Shown: positions 33,809-35,101 of the stretch, one piece after another
Numbering within the stretch: position 1 is the stretch's first letter
How the letters are laid out: every line of letters starts with the position of its first letter
Translations under genes and position numbers: made by a program
NCBI GenBank assembly: GCA_027858615.1
Contig: JAQICJ010000044.1
Coordinates: 1-35,101 of the forward strand
Length of the DNA: 35,101 bases
Source of the DNA: Deltaproteobacteria bacterium
GTDB taxonomy: Bacteria > Myxococcota_A > Polyangia > HGW-17
Reading direction: 5' to 3'
The notes under the pieces: generated by a model
What the model was told of the DNA's origin: nothing
Databases searched by the model: none
What the model saw: only the letters and a program-made list of their open reading frames with translations

Positions 33809-35101
33809 ATGGGAGAAAACAACTCCATTCCCATTAATTTTAAGATATATCGTAAAGATGCCAGTGGCAAACCCAACTTTTTACGCGAAGAAGATTTTGA
33901 TCAGGAAGTAATCAAAGTTGGTAAAGGCTCAGCTGCCAATCTCAGACTTGATGACGATACTGTGGCATTGATGCATGCCTACATCCAGATCAATGAAAAC
34001 AATGAAATTCATATTTCAGATGTTGTTTCAAAAACTGGTACCATCGTTAACGGTAATAAAGTTCACAAAGAAAAATTGAATCCAGGGGATGAAATCCTCT
34101 TGGGAAATTCTTTACTTGTTGTAAATTTTGAAGCAGCTCAGGAACAAGCCGCGCCTGTAGAAGCAGCTATACCTGACAGTGCTGCTGGGGGACAGTCAAC
34201 TTTTACTGCTGACCCAGCTGTAATGTCCACTTTTTCCAGCGAACCTGTCGACCTTACCAAATATGAAGACGAAACAAAAAGACAGGCAATGGTTGTCACC
34301 ACCTTTCAGGACCGAAAGGCACTTCAGAAAAATGTTCTTAGAGATCATATAGCCGGGGAAAAAAGCGGTTTGCCAGCAAAAATAGCTCTTTTTCTGGGAA
34401 TAATCCTGGTGCTTGGTGGAATGTTCATGGGTTATAAAGCCCTCAACATTGTCAAAGAAGAGCAAAGAGTAAATGATATCATCAGAGAAATTGCCAAGGA
34501 CAAAGGTCTTTCCGATAAATTTGTACCCAAAGTTCAAGGAAATTTCGGAGTTGAAATTGCCGGTATTCTGCTAACCATCTTTGGAGCTACAATTTTTGTT
34601 ACAGGTATGGCTACAGTTTTCAAGCGCAAGAATATTCTGGCCAATTATACCATAGGTGAAGATCCTGAATCAAATTTCCATTGCAGTTCAGAAAACCTGC
34701 CCGATCCCAAATTTCCTCTGGTTAAAACAGACAGAATCGAAGGTTATCATCTTCTGTTCAATGACAAAATGGAAGGCTCAGTAACAGAGCCAAGTGGCAA
34801 GAAATACATGCTGACTGAGTTGATTCAACAAGGTCAAGCCCAATCAGCTGAAGTATATCCGAATACCTACGATTATATAATTCCAAATGATCATGTGGTT
34901 GAAGTTAAAATGGGAGATTATTCCTGGGAAATTAAAGCGATGAAGCAGCCAAAACTGATTCTGCCTTTCAATCTTCCCAAAGAGATTTTTTATCTGCAAC
35001 TTTTTCTCTGGATTGGTGTAGTAGGAGTTTTTGCCTGGTATTTCAATTATATCCAAGGTGACGAACTTTTCAGCCAGGATGTTGAACAACAGCAGGTTAC
35101 A
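33809..35101 (+). CDS. gltG: FHA-domain membrane protein, GltG-like, 3'-truncated
   Basis: The frame is open from the ATG at 33809 (TGAGGAG 8 bases upstream) to the window edge, giving 431 residues without a stop. Residues about 33-107 are an FHA domain, but key phosphothreonine-binding positions differ. The usual Gly-Arg is Gly38-Lys39, and the Ser-Arg-x-His signature reads Ala53-Leu54-Met55-His56; Asn81-Gly82 is kept. Three hydrophobic helices follow at about 190-212, 247-271 and 393-414, with a soluble stretch before the third. FHA plus membrane segments next to a small exported protein and a kinase recall GltG of the gliding complex. The expected periplasmic TonB-like end would lie outside the window. 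Other FHA membrane proteins are possible. Confidence 0.65.
   Translation, partial: MGENNSIPINFKIYRKDASGKPNFLREEDFDQEVIKVGKGSAANLRLDDDTVALMHAYIQINENNEIHISDVVSKTGTIVNGNKVHKEKLNPGDEILLGNSLLVVNFEAAQEQAAPVEAAIPDSAAGGQSTFTADPAVMSTFSSEPVDLTKYEDETKRQAMVVTTFQDRKALQKNVLRDHIAGEKSGLPAKIALFLGIILVLGGMFMGYKALNIVKEEQRVNDIIREIAKDKGLSDKFVPKVQGNFGVEIAGILLTIFGATIFVTGMATVFKRKNILANYTIGEDPESNFHCSSENLPDPKFPLVKTDRIEGYHLLFNDKMEGSVTEPSGKKYMLTELIQQGQAQSAEVYPNTYDYIIPNDHVVEVKMGDYSWEIKAMKQPKLILPFNLPKEIFYLQLFLWIGVVGVFAWYFNYIQGDELFSQDVEQQQVT

Overview
The window is a low-GC stretch of a Gram-negative bacterial chromosome. It carries a largely complete toolkit for surface motility. I think the host is an uncultivated, AT-rich relative of the Myxococcota (delta-proteobacterial grade). 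The reasons are a MotA/TolQ-TolR motor next to TPR lipoproteins, a zinc-ribbon/GYF/AgmX-type protein resembling GltJ, an FHA membrane protein resembling GltG, a PEGA-containing Ser/Thr kinase, and a pilMNOPQ operon. These parts are shared with the Agl-Glt gliding and type IV pilus machines of Myxococcus. This placement is inferred from gene content; no 16S gene is present.

Layout. (1) 1-9322, + strand: a truncated coiled-coil gene, a giant exported TPR protein interrupted by one in-frame TAA (635-2722 / 2768-5734), a TPR lipoprotein, a 79-residue exported protein, then an aglR-like TolQ/MotA channel and two ExbD/TolR-like subunits. (2) 9323-9596: a gene-free gap between converging genes. (3) 12843-9597, - strand: tRNA-Ser(CGA), tRNA-Ser(GGA), SRP RNA (ffs), dnaX, ybaB/ebfC and recR, a common bacterial housekeeping order. 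(4) 15595-13055, - strand: a beta-propeller lipoprotein. (5) 15596-16545: a 950-bp non-coding region with a 6S-like structured RNA, an 11-bp triple repeat, a 12-bp palindrome and a folded leader in front of gltJ. (6) 16546-19902, + strand: gltJ-like gene and a sigma-54 response regulator. (7) 20012-28129, + strand: pilM, pilN, pilO, pilP, pilQ and an unknown lipoprotein, closed by a clear intrinsic terminator. (8) 28333-30509: purM and a purN fused to a DUF523/TudS-like domain. (9) 30757-35101, + strand: Ser/Thr kinase, an 84-residue exported protein and the start of a gltG-like FHA gene.

How the genes may work together (inference): the AglR-type proton channel and its two partners would power the inner-membrane complex. 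GltJ- and GltG-like proteins would couple the cytoplasm to the periplasm. The TPR proteins and small exported proteins would extend the machine to the outer membrane. PilMNOP would form the pilus alignment complex and PilQ the outer-membrane pore. The same perfect palindrome (AGGTTATAACCT) lies upstream of both the motor genes and gltJ, suggesting common control. The most unusual protein is PilQ, which has about 615 residues of Lys/Arg-rich coiled coil between its two AMIN-like domains.
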